64,000 bases of DNA from Paenibacillus sp. LS1 (GCF_026013365.1 NZ_JAPDOE010000001.1:2046001-2110000); one strand, 5' to 3'; positions 18,364-26,964 are shown, numbered from the stretch's first letter. Numbers and translations: made by a program. The notes: generated from the letters alone by a model not told the origin.

Positions 18364-19482
18364 TTATTGTTCAACTTTAAACCATGGACCTGCATTTTGT
18401 ATGACACCCCATAGTTTCGCTGGCAACAAAAGATCACTAACTTTGGATGATTTAATCACGTTTTGAATTTCCGATTCTCTCCCTTGTTGAACTTTTTCAA
18501 TCCACTCAGGATCAGAGATTAATACACGCCCAATTACCGCTAACGAAAGTCCTCTCTCCAAGCTTTCAGAGACATCCTCTGCGCTTTCCAAGGAACCCGC
18601 TGCAATGACTGAAATTCGATTATTGGCATGTTCAACAATCAGCTCAAGATACGTTTTTTTGTTATCTTGGTTATATTTTGGTTTTGACGTAAGGGCTTGT
18701 ACCAAGGAACCATGAACATAATCAACATTTTCTTCAATCAGTTTATCAATCAGTGCGTAAGTATCTTTCATTCTAAGGGCATCTTGTTGGTGTTCTTCTG
18801 GGGAAATGCGGTAACCTAAAATAAAAGGTTTTGTCGAATATTTTTCAATAGCTCTTTTCACCTCTCGAATAACAGCTATTGGAAAACTTAGACGTTTTTC
18901 CAGTGAGCCACCCCATTGATCTTGACGTTTGTTGAAAAATGGAGATAAAAAGCTTTGAAGTAAAAAACCGTGAGCTCCATGGAGTTCAACACCATCAAAA
19001 CCAGCTTCAATTGCACGTCTTGTAGTTTCACCGAACGCATGAATAATTTCCAGAATTTCTTCATGGGTAAGCTCTCTAGGGGATACTGCGTCAGTCAGAG
19101 CAACACCGCTCGGACTTACCACGTCACCATTAGGAACTAGTTCAGCAATCGCTTTATCTCCAGCATGGAACAATTGAAGAATTGCTGGAGCTCCTCCACT
19201 CTTAGCAGCATCAGCCAATTTTTTTAGACTAGGGATAAATGAATCATTATATGCGGCGAATTCATGTGTAAATCCAATACCATTGGGTAGGACATGAGTA
19301 CAGCCGGTGATTACTAAACCTACACCATTCACTCTTTTTTTATAATATGCAACTTCCTCATCGGAAATCGTGTAATCATCATTACTTGACCATGTCGTCA
19401 TCGGAGACATAACCACTCTATTCTTTAAGGTTATCCCTTTATTGAATGTAAAGGGTTCAAACAAGTTATTAAATTTACTCAT
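18364..19482 (-). CDS. NADH:flavin oxidoreductase, Old Yellow Enzyme family
   Basis: 372-residue FMN-dependent TIM-barrel ene-reductase. The N-terminal RVVMSPMTTW places it in the thermophilic-like/YqjM-YqiG branch. QLFHAG (103-108) and HGAHGF (168-173, the paired His that bind the substrate) are present, as is GGSLEKR. Substrates are typically alpha,beta-unsaturated aldehydes and ketones, N-ethylmaleimide and nitro compounds (family knowledge). AAAGGAG precedes the ATG. It is divergent from a MerR-type regulator, and its own upstream region has a MerR-style promoter with an over-long spacer, so electrophile-responsive induction is likely. Confidence 0.92.
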   Translation of the reverse strand: MSKFNNLFEPFTFNKGITLKNRVVMSPMTTWSSNDDYTISDEEVAYYKKRVNGVGLVITGCTHVLPNGIGFTHEFAAYNDSFIPSLKKLADAAKSGGAPAILQLFHAGDKAIAELVPNGDVVSPSGVALTDAVSPRELTHEEILEIIHAFGETTRRAIEAGFDGVELHGAHGFLLQSFLSPFFNKRQDQWGGSLEKRLSFPIAVIREVKRAIEKYSTKPFILGYRISPEEHQQDALRMKDTYALIDKLIEENVDYVHGSLVQALTSKPKYNQDNKKTYLELIVEHANNRISVIAAGSLESAEDVSESLERGLSLAVIGRVLISDPEWIEKVQQGRESEIQNVIKSSKVSDLLLPAKLWGVIQNAGPWFKVEQ

Positions 19483-19581
19483 TGTACGTTCTCCTTTATA
19501 TTTTGATTTCTAAGTGCTTATTCATGGAACAGATGAAGGAGGTGACCTTATTTCATCCATCCCAATCACAAGTTCTACACA

Positions 19582-19612
19582 AGAATATCAGGTTAACCTA
19601 AGGGGAAGTAAA
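19582..19612 (-). promoter_or_regulatory. MerR-type promoter of the Old Yellow Enzyme gene
   Basis: Minus-strand -35 TTTACT (19607-19612) and -10 TATTCT (19582-19587) are separated by 19 bp. The palindrome AGGTTAACCT (19590-19599) sits in the spacer. Long spacers with a central dyad are the hallmark of promoters that MerR proteins activate by DNA distortion. Confidence 0.6.
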
Positions 19613-19666
19613 GTAGGAATTGATACGTAATTTCAAACGATTTTCTTTTAATAATCTTATATGTGA

Positions 19667-19694
19667 TAGAATAACAGTTACAGTAACTGTAACT
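19667..19694 (+). promoter_or_regulatory. merR-type gene promoter and operator
   Basis: A near-perfect palindrome AGTTACAGT-A-ACTGTAACT (19676-19694, 9-bp arms) lies just after a -10-like TAGAAT (19667-19672), directly over the expected start site of the regulator's transcript. Its sequence differs from the dyad at the divergent oxidoreductase promoter. Confidence 0.55.
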
Positions 19695-19708
19695 ATGGAG
19701 GCGATCAG

Positions 19709-20176
19709 ATGTTTTTTTCAATGAAGTATGTAGTGGAGAATTATAATATAACTGCAAAGACACTTCGATTTTATGAAGAGCAAGGGATATTACCGAATAT
19801 TTCGCGCGACGAAAAAGGGAATAGAGTCTATACCGAACAACAAATCGATTGGATTTCTTTTATTCTTTGTCTCAAAGAAACAGGAATGCCGCTTTCTAAA
19901 ATTAAAGAATACAAGGAATCTTATGAGATGGGGAACTCCACCTATTTAGAAAGAGAGGAAATGTTAAAGAAACATAAAATTGAATTACAAAAAAAAATCG
20001 AAGAAAGTTTGAAACATATGGAAGAAATAAATTATAAATTAGCTATGTATGAACTTCAAAAAGATGAGGTTAGGAAGAATCCTAACCACAATTTTAAATG
20101 TCACGGCCTTGAGGTGAACATTGTCGATACCAAGGGGGTTGAACCAAATATTCAGAATGCTGCAACCAACAGATGA
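19709..20176 (+). CDS. MerR family transcriptional regulator
   Basis: 155 residues. The N-terminal winged HTH (about 3-70) carries the typical AKTLRFYEEQGILP and RVYTEQQIDWI elements. A long dimerisation helix (about 75-125, rich in Lys/Glu) follows. The C-terminal tail contains a single Cys (FKCHGLEV), a possible sensor of electrophiles. GGAGG precedes the ATG. It is divergent from the Old Yellow Enzyme gene, its probable target. AT-rich like that gene. Confidence 0.88.
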   Translation: MFFSMKYVVENYNITAKTLRFYEEQGILPNISRDEKGNRVYTEQQIDWISFILCLKETGMPLSKIKEYKESYEMGNSTYLEREEMLKKHKIELQKKIEESLKHMEEINYKLAMYELQKDEVRKNPNHNFKCHGLEVNIVDTKGVEPNIQNAATNR

Positions 20177-20205
20177 ACAAACCGAGCTCGAAATACCTAT
20201 CAAAA

Positions 20206-20242
20206 ATAACCAGTCGCGGGTATTGACCTAGCGATTGGTTAT
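20206..20242. terminator. Hairpin after the MerR gene
   Basis: ATAACCAGTCGC pairs with GCGATTGGTTAT (20231-20242) with one wobble. The T-rich tail is better on the minus strand (ATTTTTG). Confidence 0.5.
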
Positions 20243-20384
20243 CATCGATTTAATATCTGCATCTGTCGTAGTCGTCCATTTTTTTGAGGGAACTTCCACG
20301 GTTTATAACGTTAATCCTGACTACACTACTACTTTCGATTATATTAAAAAAATCTACGTTAGAGCACAGTATTACAATGGCAAC

Positions 20385-20981
20385 CTAGCGGGATTGCCGC
20401 TTTCGCCTAGATTGCCACGTCTCGATCGGTTCGTGATCATCTTCTTCGATCAGTTCCAGCGCTTCTTCCACTCTTCTGGCTTTGAATAACAGGATTAATT
20501 CCATCAGGTCTTCCCGATCCAGTAGCTTCACTCCATTGACTGCTGCAAGCGTCCGACAGGCTTCGGTGTAACGGGCAGACGTCAATACAATGGACCGATC
20601 AGCTTCATAATAACGCATTGATGTATAGATCTCCTGCACTGCACTCAATCCTACGGGATGGTTCGCACCATATCGCTTCGCTTGTATCACACTTCGTCTG
20701 CCGAGTCTATCGACAAACACCAGATCTGCCCCAAAATCCCGGCTGCTCGTCGTCTTATGAACCTCGTCATACCCAAGTTCTTCGAATAAATGATAGAGAT
20801 ATAATTCAAACTCCGAACCATCCTCCATCTTGTCGATATCCTTTATCGTAATCTTCCGAGGATTGGCTTCACTTCGAATCCGCTGCCCGCGCCCGATAAC
20901 ACGCCGGATAATCCAGGCAAGCAGCAACAATACGATGATACATCCAATGACCCATAGGGTCATATTTTCACTCCAATTCAT
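20385..20981 (-). CDS. Membrane-anchored Mrr-like restriction endonuclease-fold protein
   Basis: 198 residues. One N-terminal membrane helix (about 8-26) is followed by a basic linker and a PD-(D/E)xK domain of the Mrr_cat type (about 55-165). Active-site candidates are E57, D86 in DFGAD, and Q100/K102 in VIQAKRYG. The C-terminal tail is acidic then basic. AAGGAGA precedes the ATG at 20981. No methyltransferase or other restriction gene is nearby, so it is not a classic restriction system. Such single-TM Mrr proteins are common in Gram-positive genomes and functionally undefined. Confidence 0.75.
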   Translation of the reverse strand: MNWSENMTLWVIGCIIVLLLLAWIIRRVIGRGQRIRSEANPRKITIKDIDKMEDGSEFELYLYHLFEELGYDEVHKTTSSRDFGADLVFVDRLGRRSVIQAKRYGANHPVGLSAVQEIYTSMRYYEADRSIVLTSARYTEACRTLAAVNGVKLLDREDLMELILLFKARRVEEALELIEEDDHEPIETWQSRRKRQSR

Positions 20982-21164
20982 AACTGTTCTCCTTGTTCAT
21001 TTCCTATGTTCTATCCAACGTCTTACGCAGATATGGCTTGTCACCGCACTAAATATATCAGACTTCCACCTTCATCGAAAGAAGATGAAATCCCTGTAAC
21101 CGTTACACTTCACCAAACAAAGATGATACGCTATACGAATGATAAAAGGTTACAGTACGTTCGG

Positions 21165-21220
21165 TTGAATTCAACTTGACATCAATGGTAAAATTCAACA
21201 ATCGGTTCTGTTTTGAACCG
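21165..21220 (+). promoter_or_regulatory. Palindrome and 5' hairpin ahead of the PQQ-like gene
   Basis: GTTGAATTCAAC (21165-21176) is a perfect 12-bp palindrome overlapping a possible -35 (TTGAAT), with TAAAAT 18 bp downstream as a -10. A CGGTTC/GAACCG hairpin lies in the leader just before the ribosome binding site. Confidence 0.4.
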
Positions 21221-21242
21221 AAGAAGAAAGGTGGTTTATCAC

Positions 21243-22514
21243 TTGCATACATTGACCAAACACAAGTCCAAAACATGGGCTGCCCTCATTCTTAGCGGCA
21301 TGCTCCTCTTCACCATGAATACAACGAGTTACGCCGCTGCCTCCACCGAATCCCTGCCCAAGCCCGCGTGGACGTCATCTTCCCTGATGTTATCTGAGGC
21401 CAATACGGAGAAAGATGTGCTGATTAAGGGAATCCATGCCGTGCCATCCAAAAACCTTGTATATGTACATGCCTCCCAGCCTGTGACCAAAACAAGCAGC
21501 AAAACAACGCTGGACTGGCAACTGGATTCTCTTCAAGCATTTGACGCTACTACTGGACAATTGAAGTGGAATACGATATTCCATGAGAAAAGTGGTCCTT
21601 ACACCACCTACTCCGATTCGGTATATGCCAGCAACGGTACAGCCTATGTATATATGGAATATTCGGACAAAACCAAAAAATTGTACTCATTCAATACATC
21701 CGGTAAAACCAACTGGGTCAAAACGGTGAATTCACCTGCAAGCATATCCCTACTGGATAACGATACGCTGATGGTTGCTTCAAGTCAGGGTGTGCAATCG
21801 AATGGTTCGGTTCGCTCAGCCATCTCGTTATATGACAAGAAGGGTAAGCTGATTACCGAAAAGACGATTAACGGTGCTGTGCTTAAGGCTAATCATGGTC
21901 GAATTGTAGTGGATGCCAGCAAACAAACCAAGGTAGGTAACTTCTGGCAGCCAGCAGCGAATCCCAAAGTGGAGATCTATGATCGAACGCTGAATCGTCT
22001 TTCCTTCTATCAATTCGCGGCTAATGCAAATACATTAGGAGATGGCGGCGGTGAATCTCTGGCCATTCTCGACGATGGTTCCATAATTATGCGTGCTAAC
22101 TTGGAGAGCACGGGTAACCGACTGATGGGCTTTGGCACCGATGGCAAGCTCGCTTGGGGACGTGCCATTGCTGGTGATGCCTACATCCAGACGGCTGGCA
22201 ACGGCTATACGGTCCTCACTGGGCAGAAGCTGGAACTGTACACGATGAAAGGCAAAGTGACTGATCGTACGTTCAAGGACGTACAACCTGCATTGATGCA
22301 TGTCGACCAGACGCAGGAAGGTCAGTACCAGATTGATTTTGCCAAAACGGGATATATTCTTGATCCACTCACGCTGGAAGACGTGCATATCTACACGACC
22401 AGTGCTTCCGTTCCTTCATTAGAAGGTGTCTCTACTTATGTGGATGATGTCATCTATTCCATGAACGATGAGACATTGTCCAAATATGTACTGAAGTCCA
22501 ATCCTGCAAAATAA
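21243..22514 (+). CDS. Exported PQQ-like beta-propeller protein
   Basis: 423 residues. A signal peptide (about 1-32; KTWAALILSGMLLFT, then SYAAAS) is followed by repeated PQQ-like blades, for example LQAFDATTGQLKWNT, LYSFNTSGKTNWV and MGFGTDGKLAWG, each with the W-containing blade motif. No PQQ-binding or enzymatic residues are recognisable, so a scaffold or binding role is likelier than a dehydrogenase. The start is TTG at 21243: AAAGGTGG lies 8 bases upstream, and the signal peptide then has a normal length. It is followed by a strong terminator. Confidence 0.75.
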   Translation: MHTLTKHKSKTWAALILSGMLLFTMNTTSYAAASTESLPKPAWTSSSLMLSEANTEKDVLIKGIHAVPSKNLVYVHASQPVTKTSSKTTLDWQLDSLQAFDATTGQLKWNTIFHEKSGPYTTYSDSVYASNGTAYVYMEYSDKTKKLYSFNTSGKTNWVKTVNSPASISLLDNDTLMVASSQGVQSNGSVRSAISLYDKKGKLITEKTINGAVLKANHGRIVVDASKQTKVGNFWQPAANPKVEIYDRTLNRLSFYQFAANANTLGDGGGESLAILDDGSIIMRANLESTGNRLMGFGTDGKLAWGRAIAGDAYIQTAGNGYTVLTGQKLELYTMKGKVTDRTFKDVQPALMHVDQTQEGQYQIDFAKTGYILDPLTLEDVHIYTTSASVPSLEGVSTYVDDVIYSMNDETLSKYVLKSNPAK

Positions 22515-22528
22515 ATACTCGATGTAAT

Positions 22529-22570
22529 AATAAGCCGGGAGAGTTCCATAAGGAGCTCTCCCGGCTTATT
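22529..22570. terminator. Bidirectional terminator between PQQ-like gene and msrA
   Basis: Perfect 15-bp stem AATAAGCCGGGAGAG (22529-22543) with CTCTCCCGGCTTATT (22556-22570). It serves two convergent genes. Confidence 0.85.
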
Positions 22571-22591
22571 GCATGGACAGGATAGATTATC

Positions 22592-23107
22592 CTATTTCCA
22601 ATTCTCGTCTATAAATTCGTCCCGTCCAGATAACGCACGGTCTTCCTTATAATGTTTCTCGTTTTTCTTGTGGTAATCCTGATGATAGTCTTCAGCCGGA
22701 TAGAATACGACGGCATCCCGAATTCCCGTAACGATCGGCTGATTGAATCGTCCGCTAGCTGCCAGTTCCTGCTTGGACTGTTCAGCAAGCTCACGCTGAC
22801 GTTCATTATGCACAAAGATCGCTGTACGATACTGTGTCCCCCGATCCTGGAACTGTCCTCCGTCATCCGTCGGATCAATCTGTGGCCAGTACAGCTCCAG
22901 CAGTCGTTCATAGGGGAATACATCCGGATCAAATGTAATCTCAACCACTTCGACATGACTGGTTTCCCCGGTTTTGACCTGCTCATATGTTGGATTCTCG
23001 ACGTGACCGCCAGCATAACCCGATACAATACCATGAATGCCCGGTTGTTCTTCAAACGGTGTAACCATACACCAGAAACATCCGCCGGCGAATGTAGCTT
23101 TTTCCAT
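22592..23107 (-). CDS. msrA: Peptide-methionine (S)-S-oxide reductase
   Basis: 171-residue repair enzyme that reduces the S-epimer of methionine sulfoxide. The catalytic GCFWC is at 9-13 (Cys10 nucleophile). [23 protein letters not shown] and GTQYRTAIF are the standard family blocks. No fused MsrB domain. The start at 23107 is preferred to an ATG at 23116 because GGGG lies 9 bases upstream of the former and directly abuts the latter. It shares a strand with the stress-type membrane gene upstream, but a terminator separates them. Confidence 0.96.
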   Translation of the reverse strand: MEKATFAGGCFWCMVTPFEEQPGIHGIVSGYAGGHVENPTYEQVKTGETSHVEVVEITFDPDVFPYERLLELYWPQIDPTDDGGQFQDRGTQYRTAIFVHNERQRELAEQSKQELAASGRFNQPIVTGIRDAVVFYPAEDYHQDYHKKNEKHYKEDRALSGRDEFIDENWK

Positions 23108-23180
23108 TCCGTTCATCCCCTCTTATCGAAACTACCTATAGATAGCTATTACGCATATCTTTATATATTCTAAAACAACA

Positions 23181-23225
23181 AGAGGTTGATTGAAAGCCAT
23201 CGTTATGGCTCTCAATCAACCTCTT
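23181..23225 (-). terminator. Intrinsic terminator of the GlsB-like gene
   Basis: AGAGGTTGATTGA pairs with TCAATCAACCTCT and an inner AGCCAT/ATGGCT stem extends it. The minus-strand tail is TGTTGTTTT. Confidence 0.85.
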
Positions 23226-23277
23226 CATTGGTAATGCATTTAGCTAACAACTAATTCAAGAAGTTATCTTGAATCCG

Positions 23278-23535
23278 TTACCCTCGACTACGACCCATTG
23301 AACGGAAGATCAAGCTTACGATCGCTACAAGAACAATCGCACCAATCAATGCAGGCACTATGTGGAATCCACCCATCTCAGGACCCATATCGCCCAAGAT
23401 TACTCCACCTAACCATCCACCGATGAAACCAGCAATGATGTTACCAATAACACCACCTGGAATGTCACGACCAACGATCAAACCTGCTAACCAACCAATG
23501 ATACCACCGATAATTAATGACCATAACCAACCCAT
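23278..23535 (-). CDS. GlsB/YeaQ/YmgE family stress membrane protein
   Basis: 85-residue, three-helix membrane protein of the transglycosylase-associated family. Repeated glycine-rich helices (IIGGIIGWLAGLIVG, GGVIGNIIAGFIGGWLGG) and a C-terminal IFRSMGRSRG tail match. Members are induced by envelope or general stress; biochemical function is unknown. AGAGGTG precedes the ATG at 23535. The upstream region has a sigma-B-like promoter. Confidence 0.88.
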   Translation of the reverse strand: MGWLWSLIIGGIIGWLAGLIVGRDIPGGVIGNIIAGFIGGWLGGVILGDMGPEMGGFHIVPALIGAIVLVAIVSLIFRSMGRSRG

Positions 23536-23579
23536 ATCATTCACCTCTAATTAAAGTTTTTGTTGTTGTCTGTCTACTA

Positions 23580-23604
23580 TTAACCGCTACAGAAGCATTT
23601 AAAC
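23580..23604 (-). promoter_or_regulatory. Sigma-B-like promoter of the GlsB-type gene
   Basis: Minus-strand GTTTAA (23599-23604), 13-bp spacer, GGTTAA (23580-23585), against the B. subtilis consensus GTTTAA-N12-15-GGGWAW (one mismatch in the -10). Whether this organism has SigB cannot be seen here. Confidence 0.4.
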
Positions 23605-23844
23605 AATTGGCATAAAAATTTTTGCATATTACCTTTTGTTCCAATGCATCCTTCTCTGCAAAACAGGCCATAGCCCGGTATGGAAACAGATCGCGTCACT
23701 TTCCGGCATCTCACCAGCTCAGGGCTGCGTTATGTACCTCCCGAAAGTCATTGTATGTTACAGCAGACAAGGTTAGTATCACCAATTGAGGTAGGATTAT
23801 TTATAAAATTGCGTCATATTATCAAATGGATTGGTTAGGGGTGA
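23605..23844. other. Intergenic region, no gene seen
   Basis: About 240 bp downstream of the AAA gene. It contains a long-range imperfect stem (ACTTTC-C-GG near 23697 with CCCGAAAGT near 23745) but no T-run, start or ribosome binding site that I can support. Confidence 0.35.
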
Positions 23845-25149
23845 TCAATAAAATCCTGCACGTCCCTTACCCGGCTGCGCCAGCCAAGTATGTTTGTGGC
23901 TCTTGTCCAGCTCGCCGCGCATTGACTGAATGACTTTCACAATGTCTGTCTGTCCATTCTGATGCCATTCCAGCGCAGCGCTGACATACAATTCACCCAG
24001 CTGCGCAAGAGAGAACGTGTCGGTCAGACGAGCAGCTTCAACTGTTCCTTCTTCACCAGCAAATACGGTGAAGCCCCGTTGCCGCAAATATTGCAGGCGC
24101 AATGCTTCATCCGGCAGTGGAATTTCATAAGCCCGGTCGAACCGTCCAGCACGGTTCATGAGGCCCGGATCTATTTTCTCCGGATAATTCGTTGTCCCGA
24201 TCAGGAAAATGCCTTCTTTCGACGTAGCTCCATCCAATGTATTCAGGAAAAAGGAACGGACTTCATCCGGCATCGAATCGATGTCCTCAATGATCAACAC
24301 CATCGGTGCCAGCCGTTTGGCAGCCTCGAACACTTCACGCACCGATTCACTGTTGGTATACTCCGTAATCTGCCAATACGCAGCCGGTCCCGGAATGCTT
24401 CCAGCAATGGATTTCACCAATGTGGTCTTGCCGTTTCCCGGATGCCCATACAGCAGAATGCCCCGTTTGTACGGGATATCGTAATCTCTGTAGAATGAAC
24501 GATCCGCTTCGAAGAACTGATCCAGCGAACGGAAGATATCCTGCTTGATCTGTGCCGAGAGAACAACATCCTCTCTTCCCACCGAGCGAGTAATGGATTC
24601 AACATGACGATCGCTGCCATTCCGGGCATCGGTGTATACCGTCACTTTTTTCATATTTTGCTGACGTTCCCTTTCACGGACACTACCCAGGAATTGCTTC
24701 ATCTCCTCATCACCGATGGCAAAGACAAAGTCTTCGCTGTAGATCCCGTTCTCTCGGAAAAATGGAACCCGCACAAGTGCTACGCCCCATTTCGGATAGG
24801 CAAATACGTTGTTGCGAATGGAGTAATGCACACCATAAGTCGGCACATCGCCATCATCGTCGTAATGCAAGGTCTGAAGCTCCAGATCTTCAAATATACG
24901 GGCTACCAATTCCACTTCGCCACTGCCATTTTGCAAATCTTCCCGAAGTAACTCCCAATATTCATTGTTCGGGTCAGAACTGGCATAGAGTTTGTATTCA
25001 ACCCCATAGCGCTGATGGAGCGCCTCACTAATTCCACGGATCAGCCTTGAATAGATGGCGTACCCTTCCACTCGAATTCGGGTATCATGTTGTTCATCAT
25101 AGGTATAGATCGCCTGGGTTGGATCCGTTTGTTTTTCGTTTATTGTCAT
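23845..25149 (-). CDS. AAA-family ATPase partnered with RtcB
   Basis: 434 residues. An uncharacterised N-terminal region (about 1-190) precedes a BCS1-like AAA module. Walker A is GHPGNGKT (235-242), Walker B LIIEDID (285-291), and an arginine-finger block is NRAGRFDR (332-339). The start ATG shares one base with the stop of rtcB (TAATG), with GGGAG just upstream inside rtcB, so the two are translationally coupled. The AAA protein may remodel RtcB or its RNA substrate; that is inference from coupling. No membrane segment. Confidence 0.85.
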   Translation of the reverse strand: MTINEKQTDPTQAIYTYDEQHDTRIRVEGYAIYSRLIRGISEALHQRYGVEYKLYASSDPNNEYWELLREDLQNGSGEVELVARIFEDLELQTLHYDDDGDVPTYGVHYSIRNNVFAYPKWGVALVRVPFFRENGIYSEDFVFAIGDEEMKQFLGSVRERERQQNMKKVTVYTDARNGSDRHVESITRSVGREDVVLSAQIKQDIFRSLDQFFEADRSFYRDYDIPYKRGILLYGHPGNGKTTLVKSIAGSIPGPAAYWQITEYTNSESVREVFEAAKRLAPMVLIIEDIDSMPDEVRSFFLNTLDGATSKEGIFLIGTTNYPEKIDPGLMNRAGRFDRAYEIPLPDEALRLQYLRQRGFTVFAGEEGTVEAARLTDTFSLAQLGELYVSAALEWHQNGQTDIVKVIQSMRGELDKSHKHTWLAQPGKGRAGFY

Positions 25150-26612
25150 TATTTCGCTCCCTTTACCGCTATAAGCGGTTTGCATTTGGCTACAACCTGA
25201 GCCAGGCCTGCGCCGGTAACACTGTCTATAATTTCATCTACATTTTTATAAGCCTGAGGTGACTCATCAATAATGGATTCAAGTGAGCGTTGGTTGACCA
25301 CAATCTCATCTTCTGTCCCCACGCCCAGTGCAGATGCAAAATCTTCCACGGAAACCAGTCGTTTCGTTGCTGTCCGTGAACGGATCCGACCCGCACCGTG
25401 ACATATCGAATAATAATTGTCAGCACCCTGTGGCTGACCCACCATGATATATGAAGCAGTTCCCATGGAACCGGGAATAAGCGCCGGATGTCCTGTTGCC
25501 AGATAAGGCTTTGGATTGTCCGGGTGACCTGCCGGCAACGCACGTGTCGCACCTTTACGATGCACAAAAACGGAACCTTGGTCTGCGTGGGATTCCTCCC
25601 AGGCATAGTTATGCATCAAGTCGTATAACGTACGGAATTCACATTTGGAGCCAAACACATCCCGGAATGCTTCGCGAATAGCATACGCAATCAGGTGACG
25701 ATTGACAACAGCGTAATTCAACGCAGAATACATCATGTTTACATAATGACGACCTTCCGCATGCTCAAGTGGGGCAAAGACCAGTCTCGGATCGGACGTT
25801 CCCAGGTTAAGCCGCTGCATGACTTTGGCAATCGCTGACGAACTCATCTGACTTACATAACCACCCCATGCACGAGAGCCGGAATGAATCATAACCACCA
25901 CTTGTCCATCGTACAATCCCCAAGCTTCGGCGATTTCACGATTCTCTTCAGCGATCTCAATCGCCTGGATCTCGGCAAAATGATTCCCTCCACCCAGTGT
26001 ACCGAGCTGACGATGCGAACGATGCCACGTCATATCAGGAACGTGATTTAACACATCCTCATCGTAACTGAACTTGCTGCTTTCCACATGTGTCATTGAG
26101 GTTGATTTTTTCGGTGTGTAGCTGTCCGGAATATACTTTTTGGGTAAACCATGCAGCCCTTTACGAACGATATGCTCCAGTCTGATATCCGAGTAATGAC
26201 CTCGCTGGTTCGCCTCCATCGGCAATACTTTCTCAATGGCCTTGACGAGTTTGCGACGGAGCTTGATGTCTTTCAATTCGTCCTTATGCAGGTTCGTCAT
26301 ATGCACTCGCATGCCACAGCCAATGTCACTGCCCACAATGGAAGGAGATACGTATCCGCTCTGTGCATCCCACACGGCTGTCGTTCCAATGCAGGTACCT
26401 ACACCGACATGCACGTCTGGTGTGTAACTCATATAAGAGATTCCCGGAATCTGCAGATTATTGTTCGCCATCTCGAACACCTTGTAATCGAGCGAGGAGA
26501 AGAGCTGTTGCGCCGCATATACGGTTAGGTCACCTGCAGGTAATTTCACTTCATGCCGATATGCACCTGCGAATTCGTTTGGATTAGTAAATAAATTAAA
26601 TTCTGTATTCAT
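25149..26612 (-). CDS. rtcB: RNA-splicing ligase RtcB
   Basis: 487-residue Mn/GTP-dependent RNA ligase joining 2',3'-cyclic phosphate (or 3'-phosphate) and 5'-OH ends. Metal ligands: DIGCGM (Cys99), GGGNH (His211), HSGSR (His243), and a further His around MHNYAW (334). The guanylylated His is His405 in SICHGAGR, with HRKGATR at 351-357. All are in the canonical order. No RtcA or RtcR is nearby; instead an AAA ATPase follows with a 1-nt overlap. A long structured leader with an internal terminator precedes the gene, so expression is probably conditional. Confidence 0.95.
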   Translation of the reverse strand: MNTEFNLFTNPNEFAGAYRHEVKLPAGDLTVYAAQQLFSSLDYKVFEMANNNLQIPGISYMSYTPDVHVGVGTCIGTTAVWDAQSGYVSPSIVGSDIGCGMRVHMTNLHKDELKDIKLRRKLVKAIEKVLPMEANQRGHYSDIRLEHIVRKGLHGLPKKYIPDSYTPKKSTSMTHVESSKFSYDEDVLNHVPDMTWHRSHRQLGTLGGGNHFAEIQAIEIAEENREIAEAWGLYDGQVVVMIHSGSRAWGGYVSQMSSSAIAKVMQRLNLGTSDPRLVFAPLEHAEGRHYVNMMYSALNYAVVNRHLIAYAIREAFRDVFGSKCEFRTLYDLMHNYAWEESHADQGSVFVHRKGATRALPAGHPDNPKPYLATGHPALIPGSMGTASYIMVGQPQGADNYYSICHGAGRIRSRTATKRLVSVEDFASALGVGTEDEIVVNQRSLESIIDESPQAYKNVDEIIDSVTGAGLAQVVAKCKPLIAVKGAK

Positions 26613-26680
26613 AAAAGTGTATTATTCCTTCCTGTACGTCCAGCAAATTCGGTTTGCTGATTCATCTGTAAAATAAAACT

Positions 26681-26716
26681 AAAAAAAGCCACAGGCTAAT
26701 CGCCCATGACTTTTAC
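26681..26716 (-). terminator. Terminator inside the rtcB leader
   Basis: On the minus strand AAAAGTCATGGGC pairs with GCCTGTGGCTTTT over 13 bp (wobbles included) around a 5-nt loop, followed by TTT. It lies about 70 nt upstream of the rtcB start, so read-through is required for expression from the mapped leader promoter. Confidence 0.7.
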
Positions 26717-26835
26717 TGAATGACAATAATGGAGAACAGAACAGCATAAACATGCTGTGTGTCTGTCATCCATCGCTATACTATTAGCGAAGAACGCATA
26801 TCGATTATAAACCCACTAAACGATATGCCTATCCC

Positions 26836-26931
26836 TTATGTCGACCGTATGAGGCCAATGAGACGATGAGCCGGATATGCAATTGTGTCTACGTTACGCC
26901 CTGTTTGATTCATATCATAACCAAGCATCAT
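26836..26931 (-). CDS. Small ORF in the rtcB leader (31 aa)
   Basis: It starts ATG-ATG at 26931/26928 with a strong GGGAGG about 9 bases upstream and stops at 26836. It lies 26 nt behind the predicted start site. The peptide begins MMLGYDMNQTGRN and ends in a basic/hydrophobic stretch; it matches nothing I know. Placement between promoter and terminator suggests a regulatory leader peptide. Confidence 0.45.
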   Translation of the reverse strand: MMLGYDMNQTGRNVDTIAYPAHRLIGLIRST

Positions 26932-26964
26932 GTCTCTCGGCCTCCCTTCGTTAATGTTAGTCTT

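Larger units (their letters stand above)
26681..26957 (-). ncRNA. Candidate structured leader RNA of rtcB
   Basis: Between the promoter and the terminator, the minus-strand transcript can form GCATATCG/CGATATGC (26796-26803/26821-26828), TCGCTA/TAGCGA (26773-26778/26785-26790), and ACAGCAT/ATGCTGT (26741-26747/26752-26758) enclosed by ATGACA/TGTCAT (26720-26725/26764-26769), followed by the terminator hairpin. A 31-codon ORF precedes these stems. I recognise no known riboswitch class. It could be an attenuator or a stable RNA substrate or partner of RtcB. Confidence 0.5.

Noticed and set aside
20385..20981. Classical restriction-modification system
   Set aside because: Only the Mrr-like nuclease is present; no methyltransferase or specificity subunit is nearby.
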